From: UBA5499 sp002426275
GTDB lineage: Bacteria > Bacillota > DTU084
DNA: 17,024 nt
Direction of reading: 5' to 3'
NCBI GenBank assembly: GCA_937888735.1
Contig: CALASN010000177.1
Coordinates: 1 to 17,024 of the forward strand
The notes below the pieces were generated by a model, which worked only from the letters and a program-made list of their open reading frames with translations, searched no databases and was not told the DNA's origin. The translations under genes were made by a program, and so were the position numbers. This document shows positions 7,292 to 14,322 of the stretch, piece after piece; the stretch's first letter is position 1; each line of letters starts with the position of its first letter.

Positions 7292-9205
7292 TCAAGAAAA
7301 GCTGGCGCTCAGCTTCACTGTAAACAAGCTGTCGTGATCCAAATAACGTTCTGAGACGGGATCGAAGCCGCCGGCGGGCTGCGGATTCTGGTAAACGCGC
7401 CACAGCACGCTGAGCCGGTTGGGCAGGGTCCAGTTTAATTGCGCGTAGCGACGCAGACCCAGCGTGCGGCTGTTTTCTAAGCCCAACTTAAGCCGCAGGC
7501 CGTTTAATGCTCCGCTGAAGCGGTACTGCCCAAAAAGCTCTCCCACGCTTCGCTCTTGGCTGCGGTAATCTTCGGACTCATAGCTCGCTCCCAGCGTAGC
7601 TTGGGGACTGAGAGCGCGGGTGAGCGTGAGGTTCCACCTCTTATACTGCAGATAGTAGCCTAACATGTCATATAAATTGCGGTTCCATTCCCCCTTCACC
7701 AGATAACCCGCCTGCATCCCATAATCGGCCAGCTTAGTCGCGAAATTGCCAAAGCTCCTGTCTTTGCTGCTGCCGTCTTCCCGATAGCGATCGTACTCCA
7801 CAGTGGCATTGAGTTTTTTGTCATTGCTCTTCAGCGTCAAACCCAAGCCGGATTTGCCGCGATAGCGATCCACCGGGTTCCAGGCGGTAATGGTCATGGC
7901 GTTGGTGTCAAACTGCGGCAGTCTGTCCCGATACGGCGGATCGAAGGCGGCGTCAAAGTCGTAGTAACGCAAAGTATATGCCAGTTGAGGCAGCTTGCCG
8001 TTCAGTTCAGTCAGCAGAATCTGCGCTTTTTTATCCAAAGCCAGATCTTTATTTTGCATTGCCCAGTTCACGGCGAGGGCTTGCGAGGCCGGCAAAGGAG
8101 CGCTGAGGCTCAGGCCGCCGTATTCCTGCTGCGCTTTGAAACTGGTGTCTGTGAGACGATAGTAAATCGACGCGGCTTTAATTTTCCGCCAGCTGAACGT
8201 ATGCCTGCCTCCCAATGTGAGCTGGCTGCTGCTGTGACTGAACCCAAACAGATCCAGGCTCCCCAGCTCCTCCAGGCTAAACCGCTCCGCGGACAGGCCG
8301 TGCTTATACTGATAATTGTCTCTTTTGTCATCGGTCATGGTCAAAAGGTAAGGAGAATAATTGAGCCTCATCCTGCCCGCACGTAAAGGAACGGTCTGGC
8401 CCGCGATCTTGCCGTTGCCGCTCACTTCAAAAGTGCGCACCTGAAAAGACGGCGCGAGGCTGCGCTGATCGTAAAAAGAACCTGTGCGATCCGCGCCGAA
8501 CATCTGCAGCCAAACGTTGTAGCCGCTTTTATAATTGGCGACCAGCTGCAGCCGCACGCGATCTTGATTTTGCCACTTGTTCTGCGGCGTGTATTGCAGC
8601 TTGCTTTCAATGATGACGTTATGCCGAATCATTGACGGCAGCTTGAGGATGGTTTTCTCCTCTTCCCAGGTTTCGAAAGCGCCGCCCGGCAGATTCAGAC
8701 GGCCATAGGGCCCGGCTTGCTCCAGACGCAGATCGTCAAACCAGACTGTTCCTTGACTCTCTCCCTTGACGCTGCACATCACAGTGGCAAACGCCGCCTG
8801 GGGGTATGTTCCTTCGGAGAGAGTCGCCTCCAAGCGGGTCCACTGGCTCTGTCCGGCTACAGGCGCGCTGTCTTCTTGTCCCAAATAGTTGCCGTTTCCA
8901 TCAAAGAGAATCAACCCCAGGCAGACGCCAGGACCGGATGAGAGAGCTGTACGCACCCAGCCCCGCAGGCTCAGGGGACGGTGGCTGTCGATTCTGACAT
9001 TTTCCCGCACCACGCTCACTGCGCCGGTTGCGCCTCTGATCCCCAGGGCGCTATCTCCTTCAAATATATTTTCCTGTTCCCTGAACACATCCGCCTGAGA
9101 GCCGAATTCCCATTCCCAAAAATTCCAGCCTTGGGGAATGGCAGCCGAAACCACGGCGCAGGAGAGGACTATTGTGAACAGGAACAAGAGCATGCATTTT
9201 CTCAA
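7292..9205 (-). CDS. Predicted outer-membrane beta-barrel with N-terminal CBM4/9-like domain
   Basis: Complete, 637 aa from a TTG start at 9205. GGAAGGTG at 9213-9220 supports it; the first in-frame ATG, four codons later, is too far from that site. Signal peptide about 1-21 (cleavage near VSA). A Cys at residue 15 (LSC) is a poor lipobox, so signal peptidase I is favoured. Residues about 27-163 form a CBM4/9-like jelly roll, closing with TVWFDDLRLE. From about residue 195 the chain is alternating-polarity beta strands rich in Tyr, Leu and Arg, as in a large barrel. Three short signatures (LQYTP 203-207, NYSPY 282-286, FDPPYRDRLPQF 421-432 with WNPVD 442-446) recur in the neighbouring 514-aa barrel, so the two are related. 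The C-terminus ends FTVKLSASFS, with Phe next to last. The family is not recognised. A role in glycan capture or passage across the outer membrane is inferred from domain and context. If the N-terminus is periplasmic, as is usual for barrels, the CBM would face inward. Confidence 0.82.
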   Translation of the reverse strand: MRKCMLLFLFTIVLSCAVVSAAIPQGWNFWEWEFGSQADVFREQENIFEGDSALGIRGATGAVSVVRENVRIDSHRPLSLRGWVRTALSSGPGVCLGLILFDGNGNYLGQEDSAPVAGQSQWTRLEATLSEGTYPQAAFATVMCSVKGESQGTVWFDDLRLEQAGPYGRLNLPGGAFETWEEEKTILKLPSMIRHNVIIESKLQYTPQNKWQNQDRVRLQLVANYKSGYNVWLQMFGADRTGSFYDQRSLAPSFQVRTFEVSGNGKIAGQTVPLRAGRMRLNYSPYLLTMTDDKRDNYQYKHGLSAERFSLEELGSLDLFGFSHSSSQLTLGGRHTFSWRKIKAASIYYRLTDTSFKAQQEYGGLSLSAPLPASQALAVNWAMQNKDLALDKKAQILLTELNGKLPQLAYTLRYYDFDAAFDPPYRDRLPQFDTNAMTITAWNPVDRYRGKSGLGLTLKSNDKKLNATVEYDRYREDGSSKDRSFGNFATKLADYGMQAGYLVKGEWNRNLYDMLGYYLQYKRWNLTLTRALSPQATLGASYESEDYRSQERSVGELFGQYRFSGALNGLRLKLGLENSRTLGLRRYAQLNWTLPNRLSVLWRVYQNPQPAGGFDPVSERYLDHDSLFTVKLSASFS

Positions 9206-9212
9206 GATCTGT

Positions 9213-9220
9213 CACCTTCC
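9213..9220 (-). promoter_or_regulatory. Ribosome-binding site of the CBM-barrel gene
   Basis: GGAAGGTG on the minus strand, 7 bases from the TTG at 9203-9205 and 19 from the next in-frame ATG. It lies just after the TAG stop of the upstream gene (9225-9227). It decides for the TTG start. Confidence 0.65.
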
Positions 9221-9224
9221 CCCC

Positions 9225-10769
9225 CTAAAAAGTAGTTTCAAGTCCCATGCGGATCACGTTATCATAGCCCACATAGGCCAAACCTTCCGGTCCGTACAGG
9301 CGCGAGGCGTCTTCGGCGATATTATGCGAAGACCAGCGATACTCGAATTGAAAGCCTTGAGAATTGCTGTAATCGAGGCCCAGCAGCCAGCCGGGCCGTC
9401 CGTCCGCTATTAATTCGTCCCAGCGCATGCCTGCCGAGAGCTTGAGGCTGTCTGAGACAGGCTTCTCCAGGATTAGCTGCTGCCAGCTGCCTAAGTAACC
9501 CGGCACCATTCCTTCACGCCTCCAGGCATACTTTGCCACCCAATCTCCCAGCGGGCGGGAAAGCTCAAAACCAAACCGCTGTCCCCAATCCGCGGCGAAG
9601 ACATTATTGTTGCCCCGGCGCGACAACTCTTGGAGCTTGCCAGTGGCCGCAAAAGCGACGTCTCCCAAAGAGGTCCGGTAGCTGCCGGAAAGTGAGCGCA
9701 CCTTGGCCTCGGGCAGCTGCTGGCCGGAGAGCACGCGCCTTTCAGCCTGCAGATTGACGCTGGCGTTTCCGCCGCGCACGTTGATTCTGCCCAGATACTG
9801 CTTTTGCCCGTAGAGATCCCAATTATCCAGGCCGGCCACATACCGCATGGCGTCGATGGGATTCCACTTCAGAGCTTTGCCTTCCTCGTTAAAGCGGGGG
9901 CTTCGATCTCGGTACAGAGGATCGAAGCCGGCGGCGATCTCAACATACTCTAAGCCGTAGGTGATCCCTTCTGTTATCTCTCGTTCCAGCTGTACCCTCC
10001 GCAGCGTGCCGCCAGTCTGAGCCGCCTCAGCGCCTGAGACAACGGTCCTTTCGCTGCTTGAGCCATATTGCAGCCAAAGCCGCGTCTTTTCAAGCTCGCG
10101 TTTGGCCTCAAATAGCGACGCGCCGTCCGTGACGCTGAGGCTCTTGCCTGCTTCTTCTTCATCCCCCCGCCAGGTCTGGATCCAGCACAGATCCGTGCCC
10201 GCCAGCTGACCGCTGATTTTGGCCCCCAGTCCCTGGGCTTTGCTCATGCGATCGGTCTGCGTATTCTTATCCCACAGGGCAAAGGCGTCCACCAAGACTT
10301 GCCGTCCCGGCAGCGGAACGACAAGCTGGCTGAGGCTGACTCCCCTTGGCATGGGGTTATAGAGCACACCTGCCACTTGGATTGTATCGTCCATCTGAGC
10401 GATGTAGGGAGAATAATTGACCGCAATATCCCCCATGCTCACGGTAGCCTGGGCGCCGCCAAAATAGAGCGGGGCTACGGTGGATAAGGTAACCCTTTTG
10501 AGCTGCAAACTCACATTGGGAAAGGAGCCGGCCAGCGGAGACCACGTCATGGAATCGCCAAACGGCGCAAAGCGGACCGCAAGTTTCAAGCCTCCGCTTT
10601 CCCCCTGCATGCCGAGATCCGTAGATAGCTGCTTCAGCGCCTCCAGCTTTCGCTCCGGGGTATAGCGCAGCTGCGTATTTACATTTCCGGAGAGGTAAAC
10701 GTTCAGTTCTGCCTGAGCTGTCCAAGGCAACAGCAGGACAAGCAAGAGCAACCAACAATGCTGTTTCAT
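9225..10769 (-). CDS. Predicted outer-membrane beta-barrel protein, unrecognised family
   Basis: Complete, 514 aa from the ATG at 10769, preceded by a G-rich ribosome-binding site (AGGGGGG near 10776-10782). A reading frame open to 10862 overlaps the upstream gene and would bury the signal peptide, so it is rejected. Signal peptide residues 1-20, with a clean cleavage motif TAQA/EL. The mature chain is amphipathic beta strands throughout, without transmembrane helices, and ends in Phe (GLETTF), the classic end of BAM-inserted barrels. Signatures shared with the downstream 637-aa barrel are LRYTP (34-38), NYSPY (118-122), FDPLYRDRSPRF (282-293) and WNPID (302-306). The size fits a barrel of perhaps 16-22 strands, such as a porin. 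It has no plug domain or TonB box, so TonB-dependent transport is not indicated. Its place between a PorV-like protein and a CBM-barrel, in an operon with a sugar ABC importer, suggests a glycan or oligosaccharide pore. That role is inference. Confidence 0.85.
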   Translation of the reverse strand: MKQHCWLLLLVLLLPWTAQAELNVYLSGNVNTQLRYTPERKLEALKQLSTDLGMQGESGGLKLAVRFAPFGDSMTWSPLAGSFPNVSLQLKRVTLSTVAPLYFGGAQATVSMGDIAVNYSPYIAQMDDTIQVAGVLYNPMPRGVSLSQLVVPLPGRQVLVDAFALWDKNTQTDRMSKAQGLGAKISGQLAGTDLCWIQTWRGDEEEAGKSLSVTDGASLFEAKRELEKTRLWLQYGSSSERTVVSGAEAAQTGGTLRRVQLEREITEGITYGLEYVEIAAGFDPLYRDRSPRFNEEGKALKWNPIDAMRYVAGLDNWDLYGQKQYLGRINVRGGNASVNLQAERRVLSGQQLPEAKVRSLSGSYRTSLGDVAFAATGKLQELSRRGNNNVFAADWGQRFGFELSRPLGDWVAKYAWRREGMVPGYLGSWQQLILEKPVSDSLKLSAGMRWDELIADGRPGWLLGLDYSNSQGFQFEYRWSSHNIAEDASRLYGPEGLAYVGYDNVIRMGLETTF

Positions 10770-10786
10770 CTTTTTCCCCCCTGCCG

Positions 10787-11575
10787 TTAAAACTGCCTGG
10801 ACAGGCCAAGCGACTGCGTATTGCCCAGCTCTCCCAGCTCGTAAGCGTAGTCTACGAGCCAATTCCGCTGCTGGATGCCAATGCCAAAGGTGGGAGAGCT
10901 TTCTTTGAACCCTGCCCTGAGTTTGACGGCGCCAAGATCCTGTTCAATTCCGAAACAAAGCTCCTGACCATTGATCAGCTCTCCGCTCAGCAGAAAAGCG
11001 CCCGCCTGCAAAGCCGCTCCGAACTTTATCTCCCGCGGCACGCTCTGGGCCTTGGATACAGGATCTGTTCTCACGTAAAGGTTATGGCCGGCAATGCCCC
11101 AGGAGAAGTTGCCCCGCGTCCCCCGCAGGCCCGCGTCCAAAGCGAAAGCGTGAGCCGCGCCGCCGGTTGAATTGAGCGCGCCGCGCCGCAGGCTGACGCC
11201 CCAGGCTAAAGAGCCAGAGCCGCGGCCATAAGAAAGCTGAGTGGAAGCGATCTCATAGAGCACATCCTCGCTGTTGCCCATTGTGGTATAGGCAAAGCCC
11301 AGCCCTCCTCCCAAGAAGGGCAGCGCCAGAGAAAAATCCTGCTGCGCAAAGCCAAGACCAAACAAATCGCTGTAGGTGGTGAAAGCTTCCCAACGATTCT
11401 GCGCAGCCAAGCCCGCGGGATTCCCAGAAAGACTGCCGACGCCGAAACCGGCTGCAGTCACCGACCCGGCAATGGCTTTGGCGCGCACATCCACGATCCT
11501 GTGTTCAAAATCATCCGCCTGCGCCAAGGTTGCCAGCGCAAGGAGCAAGCCTAAAATCAAGCCCACTTTTCGCAT
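10787..11575 (-). CDS. PorV/UPF0164-like outer-membrane barrel protein
   Basis: Complete, 262 aa from the ATG at 11575. A second ATG directly before it (11578) is possible, but GGAGG at 11583-11587 is spaced 7 bases from the chosen one and only 4 from the other. Signal peptide about 1-20 (LAQA/DD). The mature protein is Gly-rich and beta-stranded. It carries GNPAGLA (about 51-57) close to the N-terminus, then a run of strands such as GGGLGFAY, and ends LSRQF with a terminal Phe. The NPAGLA motif near the start and the length are typical of the PorV/PorQ/UPF0164 branch of the OmpP1/FadL superfamily. In Bacteroidota, PorV binds C-terminal sorting domains of secreted proteins, but other members have no known role. 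It follows the FlgD-Ig/CTD-like protein by 17 bases and precedes the 514-aa barrel by 17 bases. Either a sorting or anchoring partner or a simple barrel fits. The superfamily assignment is fairly secure, the function is not. Confidence 0.8.
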   Translation of the reverse strand: MRKVGLILGLLLALATLAQADDFEHRIVDVRAKAIAGSVTAAGFGVGSLSGNPAGLAAQNRWEAFTTYSDLFGLGFAQQDFSLALPFLGGGLGFAYTTMGNSEDVLYEIASTQLSYGRGSGSLAWGVSLRRGALNSTGGAAHAFALDAGLRGTRGNFSWGIAGHNLYVRTDPVSKAQSVPREIKFGAALQAGAFLLSGELINGQELCFGIEQDLGAVKLRAGFKESSPTFGIGIQQRNWLVDYAYELGELGNTQSLGLSRQF

Positions 11576-11592
11576 CATTTCCCCTCCATCCT

Positions 11593-14250
11593 CTATTGCG
11601 CTCGAAAGACTTGAAATCTACGGTGCAAAACCTGTTTTCTCTTCTGCGGCCGTTCGGCCACAAGCTGGGCGATATATAAGCCGTCCGCCAAATAGCCGGA
11701 AGCGCCGTCTCCATTCCACCTGATGGTGTAGACATTCGAAACTCCCGCCGTCTGCGCGGCCTGAAACTGTCCGTCCACCAAAACCTTGACCACTCTTCCC
11801 TTGCTGTTGAAAATCTTCAGGCTCACAACCGCGTCCTCGCTGAGCACATAGGAAACAACGCAGGGCGCCTTAGTCTTGATCACAGAAGGCGAGACTGCCA
11901 AATAGCTCGTCACCAACGGATCGCCCGCTGTCTCCACAACCACGAACGAGTTGGGCGAAGAGAAAGGGCTTCTGACAGTGGATGCGTAGTGCGCCCTCAC
12001 CCGCCACCAGTACGTGCCTGCGTCGAGGCGCTCCTGCAGCGCAAAACTGTTTTCGCTCAACCCAGCTTGCGCCACGGCATCGGAAAAGTCTTCTTTGGCG
12101 GCATATTCCAGGGTATATGAGACCACGGTATCTGTATAAGCGGGATCGTCCTCGTAATAGACGACAGGCTCTTCCCATGTGAATGCGATGGCGCCGTTGA
12201 CAGCCGGCGCTGTCTCGTCCGGCAAAAGGGGTTTTGGCATTGCCGCGGCCTGTGACTGCGCTGTCAGCTGAACGCTGACGGCGCCGTTGCCCTTGTAATC
12301 TAAAGAGGCGATGTAATAATAGTACGGCTTGCCGGCGTCCACTTGATTGTCCAGAAAACTAAATTCCGTTTTATCTTCAGCTAAAACAGGATCTCCTATT
12401 TGCTCGTAATTGTCTTGAACTTCCTGGTAAGTGGAGGCCGCGCTCTGAACCTCGCTGCGGAAGACGCGGTATTCCACTGGGAAATCGCCGTCTTCTGCCG
12501 CTGCGGCAGGCTTTTTCCAGGTCAGCGTGAGGCCGCCGCGCACAGCGGTGGAATTGATTGCCGCCTCGGCTGCCGGAGACGGAGGCAAGACATCCGGGGT
12601 AGGCACCGCCTGAGCCGAAGCGGGAGATAACAAGCTCTCATTATCCACCCGATCCAGACACTTGACTGCGTAATAATACCCCACGCCCGGCTCCACATCC
12701 CGATCCCACCAGCTGAGTTCCTCTCCGGCCGCAACCTCGTGCACCGGCTGAGAGCTGCCCAGAGCCTCTGGATCCTGGCTCTTATAGATCAGATAACGGC
12801 TGGCGTATTCCCCGTCTGCCGCCTGAGAAGGACTCTGCCAGGTCACAATCACGATTCCGCCTTTCTCCGTGGACACGGCCGGCGCCTGAGGCCTCTGGGG
12901 CGGAATGATGTCATTGACCCGAGCCGCGGAGTCCTGCGCGCTGAGCATCTTATTGACGGCGCGAACCTTATAGTAAGCCAAAGTTTCCGGCCGCGGGTTT
13001 GAATCGACGTAGCTGACGCCGCCGTCCTCCACCGTGGCCAGCAGCGTGCCGGAAGTGACTGTGAAATCCGCGGTCGCTCCTTTGTGGATCTCATATAATT
13101 TATTGTTGGCTTGCGCCGGCCAGCTGAGCCGCAGCTGGCCGGAGCCTGCGTCTTGCACAGTAAGCGGCAAAGGCGACTGGTCCATCATGGCCGCGGGATA
13201 AATGGCCAAGCTGTCATAATAGAGCGTGCCCACGCCATTCTCAAAACTATACCCTACGATCAGCTGCCTCACTGTACTTGCCATTTGGGAGACCGTGACG
13301 ACGAAGGAAAAGTACTGCCATTCTTCTGTGGGTGAAGCTAGGGTAACTTTAGGCCCTCCGCCCACATACCCGCCGGAGGAGTCGTAATATTTCACGGCGA
13401 TATAGGCAGTGCCCACTGTTTCCGGAGCCTTTTTATACCAACCGGTGAAAATCAGATCCTCAGCCATCGCCCTTGGAGGCAACTGCATCCTGCCTGAGTT
13501 GATCATCTCCAGTTTGTTTGCGCTATTGCTGGAAGTAATGGATCCTCCTTGGGCGCCGAATCTGGCGGCGGCCGGATCCGCATAGTTATAGCTGAACGTG
13601 CCGTCTACTACGGAAGGATTGTACTGGCTCCAGCCGCCTGCGCCCTCAAAATCTCCGTCCGGAAGATAATTGGGGGTAGCAGGCCCGGCAGTGATGAAAG
13701 CGCCGTAACTGGACAGAGGCTGTCCTTTCACAGAATAAGTCGGATCCATAGGCTCATCAGGTCCGCCGGCTGAAGCCAGGGCAATCCAATCCACAAATAA
13801 ATCCCGATCTTCGCTGCCCACCCTTCCATCATTGCTGTAACTCAAGGTAACTTCGCAGACGCCGGCCGAATAGAACTTGGGAGTTCCCACCAGCACCGCC
13901 TTCTCGCCGCTGTTAACATACCAGCTGTAGCGTTCGAATCTATTCTGGGTATCCGCGTAAACAAAGAAGGGCCAAATATCGCCCGCTTTCTTGCCCCGAG
14001 CCGTCGCCAGCAAGCGGTAATAGCCGTCCCGCGGAATGCTCAGATTCACTTTCAAAGACCCGTTGCTGTAAAAATACCAGTACCCGGGCCAACTATCTCC
14101 CTTGGTTCCTGACGAATGATAGACCGCATCGTCCTCCGCTTCCACCACTTCCCCAGGGGCGATGGTTACGGTTTCATCTGCCAGCGCCGCCGCGCCGAAG
14201 GCCAGGAGCGCCGCGCAGACAAGCAGCATGCGCCATAATTTCTGAGTCAT
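11593..14250 (-). CDS. Secreted CBM36/60-like, CBM4/9-like, Fn3-repeat protein with FlgD-Ig/T9SS-CTD-like C-terminus
   Basis: Complete, 885 aa from the ATG at 14250. GAGGAGG is upstream at an unusually long spacer of 12 bases. Signal peptide about 1-24 (ALA/DE). Domains in order: CBM36/60-like module (about 28-183) with NDGRVGSEDRDLFVDWI at 140-156; CBM4/9-like jelly roll (about 194-352) opening YLPDGDFE and closing GTLYYDSLAI; four Fn3-like repeats (about 358-435, 445-545, 553-665, 672-774); and a FlgD-type Ig end (about 780-885) with KIFNSKGRVV, WNGDGASG and DGLYIAQL, ending RRFQVFRAQ. No hydrolase motifs were seen, so it is probably a surface or secreted glycan-binding protein. It matches the 708-aa protein at 5150-7276 domain for domain apart from the extra N-terminal module. 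It is the first gene after the ABC importer, separated by a hairpin-bearing 72-base spacer, and is followed 17 bases later by the PorV-like barrel. Domain types are judged by motif and pattern; ligand unknown. Confidence 0.87.
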   Translation of the reverse strand: MTQKLWRMLLVCAALLAFGAAALADETVTIAPGEVVEAEDDAVYHSSGTKGDSWPGYWYFYSNGSLKVNLSIPRDGYYRLLATARGKKAGDIWPFFVYADTQNRFERYSWYVNSGEKAVLVGTPKFYSAGVCEVTLSYSNDGRVGSEDRDLFVDWIALASAGGPDEPMDPTYSVKGQPLSSYGAFITAGPATPNYLPDGDFEGAGGWSQYNPSVVDGTFSYNYADPAAARFGAQGGSITSSNSANKLEMINSGRMQLPPRAMAEDLIFTGWYKKAPETVGTAYIAVKYYDSSGGYVGGGPKVTLASPTEEWQYFSFVVTVSQMASTVRQLIVGYSFENGVGTLYYDSLAIYPAAMMDQSPLPLTVQDAGSGQLRLSWPAQANNKLYEIHKGATADFTVTSGTLLATVEDGGVSYVDSNPRPETLAYYKVRAVNKMLSAQDSAARVNDIIPPQRPQAPAVSTEKGGIVIVTWQSPSQAADGEYASRYLIYKSQDPEALGSSQPVHEVAAGEELSWWDRDVEPGVGYYYAVKCLDRVDNESLLSPASAQAVPTPDVLPPSPAAEAAINSTAVRGGLTLTWKKPAAAAEDGDFPVEYRVFRSEVQSAASTYQEVQDNYEQIGDPVLAEDKTEFSFLDNQVDAGKPYYYYIASLDYKGNGAVSVQLTAQSQAAAMPKPLLPDETAPAVNGAIAFTWEEPVVYYEDDPAYTDTVVSYTLEYAAKEDFSDAVAQAGLSENSFALQERLDAGTYWWRVRAHYASTVRSPFSSPNSFVVVETAGDPLVTSYLAVSPSVIKTKAPCVVSYVLSEDAVVSLKIFNSKGRVVKVLVDGQFQAAQTAGVSNVYTIRWNGDGASGYLADGLYIAQLVAERPQKRKQVLHRRFQVFRAQ
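13702..14169 (-). repeat. Third CBM36/60-like module copy
   Basis: This protein-level repeat is homologous to the two modules at 4107-5054. It keeps GYYR, IWP and SNDGRVGSEDRDL, and the trailing KGQPLSSYG that follows each module. The sequence is more diverged: the two modules of the GH2 enzyme have AWGS(L/P)C where this copy has ARGKK, and Asp replaces Asn after EDR. Confidence 0.65.
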
Positions 14251-14280
14251 GGATTTCTCTTCCCTCCTCGCTTAGCCTGG

Positions 14281-14308
14281 GGGGAGCGGACGCTTCTGGC
14301 CGCTCCCC
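14281..14308 (-). other. GC-rich intergenic hairpin between binding-protein gene and downstream genes
   Basis: Perfect 9-bp stem (GGGGAGCGG at 14281-14289 with its complement at 14300-14308) and a 10-base loop, inside the 72-base gap after the solute-binding protein stop codon. On the transcribed strand it is followed by CCAGGCTAAG, not a U-run, so it is not a canonical Rho-independent terminator. Such hairpins after binding-protein genes often protect the upstream mRNA or partly reduce read-through, giving more binding protein than downstream products. That role is inferred; the stem is visible. Confidence 0.7.
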
Positions 14309-14322
14309 GATTAAACTTTCGG

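Noticed and set aside
9150..9205. Lipobox at Cys15 of the CBM-barrel protein
   Set aside because: LSC at residues 13-15 has Leu where small residues are usual and follows too short a hydrophobic core; VSA at 19-21 is a better signal peptidase I site.
9225..10769. TonB-dependent (SusC-like) transporter
   Set aside because: No plug domain, TonB box or SusD neighbour is visible, and the length of 514 aa is too short for SusC-type proteins.
10770..10862. N-terminal extension of the 514-aa barrel protein
   Set aside because: It overlaps the end of the PorV-like gene, is Arg-rich without a ribosome-binding site at the right place, and would put the signal peptide inside the protein. The ATG at 10769 begins a standard signal peptide.
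14281..14308. Rho-independent terminator between the ABC and secreted-protein genes
   Set aside because: The stem is perfect but no U-tract follows on the transcribed strand, so it is listed as a hairpin of possible processing or attenuating role instead.
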